DNA from: an uncultured Eubacteriales bacterium
Lineage (GTDB): Bacteria; Bacillota; Clostridia; Oscillospirales; Oscillospiraceae
Length of the DNA stretch: 32,683 nt
Assembly (NCBI GenBank): GCA_900547405.1
Contig: URGL01000023.1
Location: 1 to 32,683, forward strand
Direction: 5' to 3'
Shown piece by piece: positions 31,980 to 32,683 of this stretch; the stretch's first letter is position 1; each line of letters starts with the position of its first letter. The position numbers and the translations under genes were made by a program. The notes beneath the pieces are model-generated. The model worked only from the letters and a program-made list of their open reading frames with translations, was not told the origin of the DNA and made no database searches.

Positions 31980-32381
31980 CTTTTTCGAAGAAACCTGCTG
32001 GAAGAGTATATAAACAGAACCGATATCCGTAATTTTTTTCAAAGAGAAGGATATAAAGAGTTTGGGCTTGGATACATTTTGCGGACATTTCAGATTCGTT
32101 ATCATTCATATATGACCAGAGAACAGACATTTCCTCATGAGATGGGATTGCTTTTGGGGTATCCCATCGAGGATGTTCGTGGTTTTATTGATCACGCAGG
32201 TGAACAATATCTGTATTCCGGCTACTGGAAAGTATATCAGGATGTGGAAACCAAAAAACGCATTTTTGAGCAGTATGAGACTGCGAAAGAGACGCTGATA
32301 CAACTACTTGCATCCGGAATTCATATGGAAGAGATTATCAGACATTATTATGGGAATAATCGGTTAAAAAAAGCTGTGTAA
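31980..32381 (+). pseudogene. DUF3793 family protein, N-terminus missing (probable foreign DNA)
   Basis: The plus-strand frame from about 31980 encodes NLLEEYINRTDIRNFFQREGY, then FPHEMGLLLGYPIEDVRGFI and the SGYWKVYQDVE segment, which match the C-terminal part of DUF3793 proteins. The family is usually around 180-210 residues, so roughly the first third is missing. No start codon fits the family's start; an ATG at 32112 is internal. The rest of this frame further left is antisense to plsX. Base composition drops to about 40% GC (24 of 60 in 32101-32160), against 67% in a sample block at 13621-13680. Function is unknown. The left edge is the likely junction of a chimera. Confidence 0.8.
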
Positions 32382-32459
32382 TGTTGTATATCAAACAGAA
32401 AATTCCCAGTAATAAGGTATGATATAAATAAAGATCATTGGAAAGGAGATCATCACAGG

Positions 32460-32683
32460 ATGAGTAAGGTGAGTGTTGTATATTGGTCACAGTCGGGAAA
32501 TACACAGGCAATGGCGGAAGCTGTTGGTTCTGGAATTACTGCAGCTGGACAGGAAGCAGACGTCATCGACGTAAGCAGCGCTTCAATTGATGAACTGAAA
32601 AATGAAAAAGCCTTCGCACTTGGCTGTCCGGCAATGGGCGCAGAAGAGCTGGAAGAGACAGAGTTTGAGCCGATGTTCAGCGC
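32460..32683 (+). CDS. Flavodoxin (cut off by the window end)
   Basis: The first 74 codons of a short-chain flavodoxin, an FMN-carrying electron donor. The FMN phosphate loop is SQSGNTQAMAE near the N-terminus, and LGCPAMGAEELEETEFEP matches Clostridial flavodoxins. AAAGGAG (32442-32448) lies 11 bases before the ATG. DUF3793 genes often neighbour flavodoxin genes, which fits the idea that 31,980 to the end is one piece of DNA from a lower-GC relative. The window ends inside the gene. Confidence 0.88.
   Translation, partial: MSKVSVVYWSQSGNTQAMAEAVGSGITAAGQEADVIDVSSASIDELKNEKAFALGCPAMGAEELEETEFEPMFS

Overview
The window looks like part of a chromosome from a high-GC member of the Clostridia, most likely the order Oscillospirales (Oscillospiraceae or Ruminococcaceae relatives). 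This rests on the GC-rich third codon positions, AGGAGG-type ribosome binding sites, consensus sigma-A promoters, the order of housekeeping genes and the abundant hairpin repeats between genes. No species can be named from the sequence alone. Both ends are suspect. Bases 1-54 are a sequencing-library adapter (Nextera/P7 type). From about 31,980 to the end the sequence turns AT-rich, breaks into the middle of a DUF3793 gene and looks like DNA from another organism.

Region 1 (55-663) is an ECF transporter S component facing right. Region 2 (715-11,484, all leftward) is a housekeeping block, read from right to left: smc, ftsY, rdgB, a YhbY RNA-binding gene, a nadD-yqeK fusion, rsfS and leuS, followed by separately transcribed rpsU and a solitary RelB-type antitoxin. 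Composite hairpin repeats sit in the gaps smc/ftsY, ftsY/rdgB and yhbY/nadD, with a half copy upstream of relB.

Region 3 (11,617-22,750, rightward) is a tightly packed cell-surface polysaccharide operon of the Wzx/Wzy type: an initiating sugar-phosphate transferase, an SDR epimerase, five GT4-like glycosyltransferases, one GT2 glycosyltransferase, a polymerase and a flippase. Many genes overlap by ATGA or GTGA. A second, unrelated-looking flippase (22,749-24,164) faces the other way. Region 4 (24,274-30,197) is a TRAP transporter (dctQ, dctM, dctP) with one HpcH/HpaI-type aldolase upstream and another downstream, driven from a control region shared with a divergent LacI-family regulator. Together they suggest uptake and retro-aldol cleavage of an acidic, probably sugar-derived, substrate.

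Region 5 (30,248-31,964, leftward) is plsX-rnc. In many Firmicutes rnc lies directly upstream of smc-ftsY. Here 18.8 kb of surface-polysaccharide and catabolic genes separates rnc from smc, with a terminator after rnc and a separate promoter for smc. This reads as an accessory island lodged in a conserved operon.

I see no CRISPR array, prophage, transposase, tRNA or rRNA, and no clear new defence or biosynthetic system. The least explained material is the two families of intergenic hairpin repeats, the solitary antitoxin and the TRAP/aldolase unit whose substrate is unknown.
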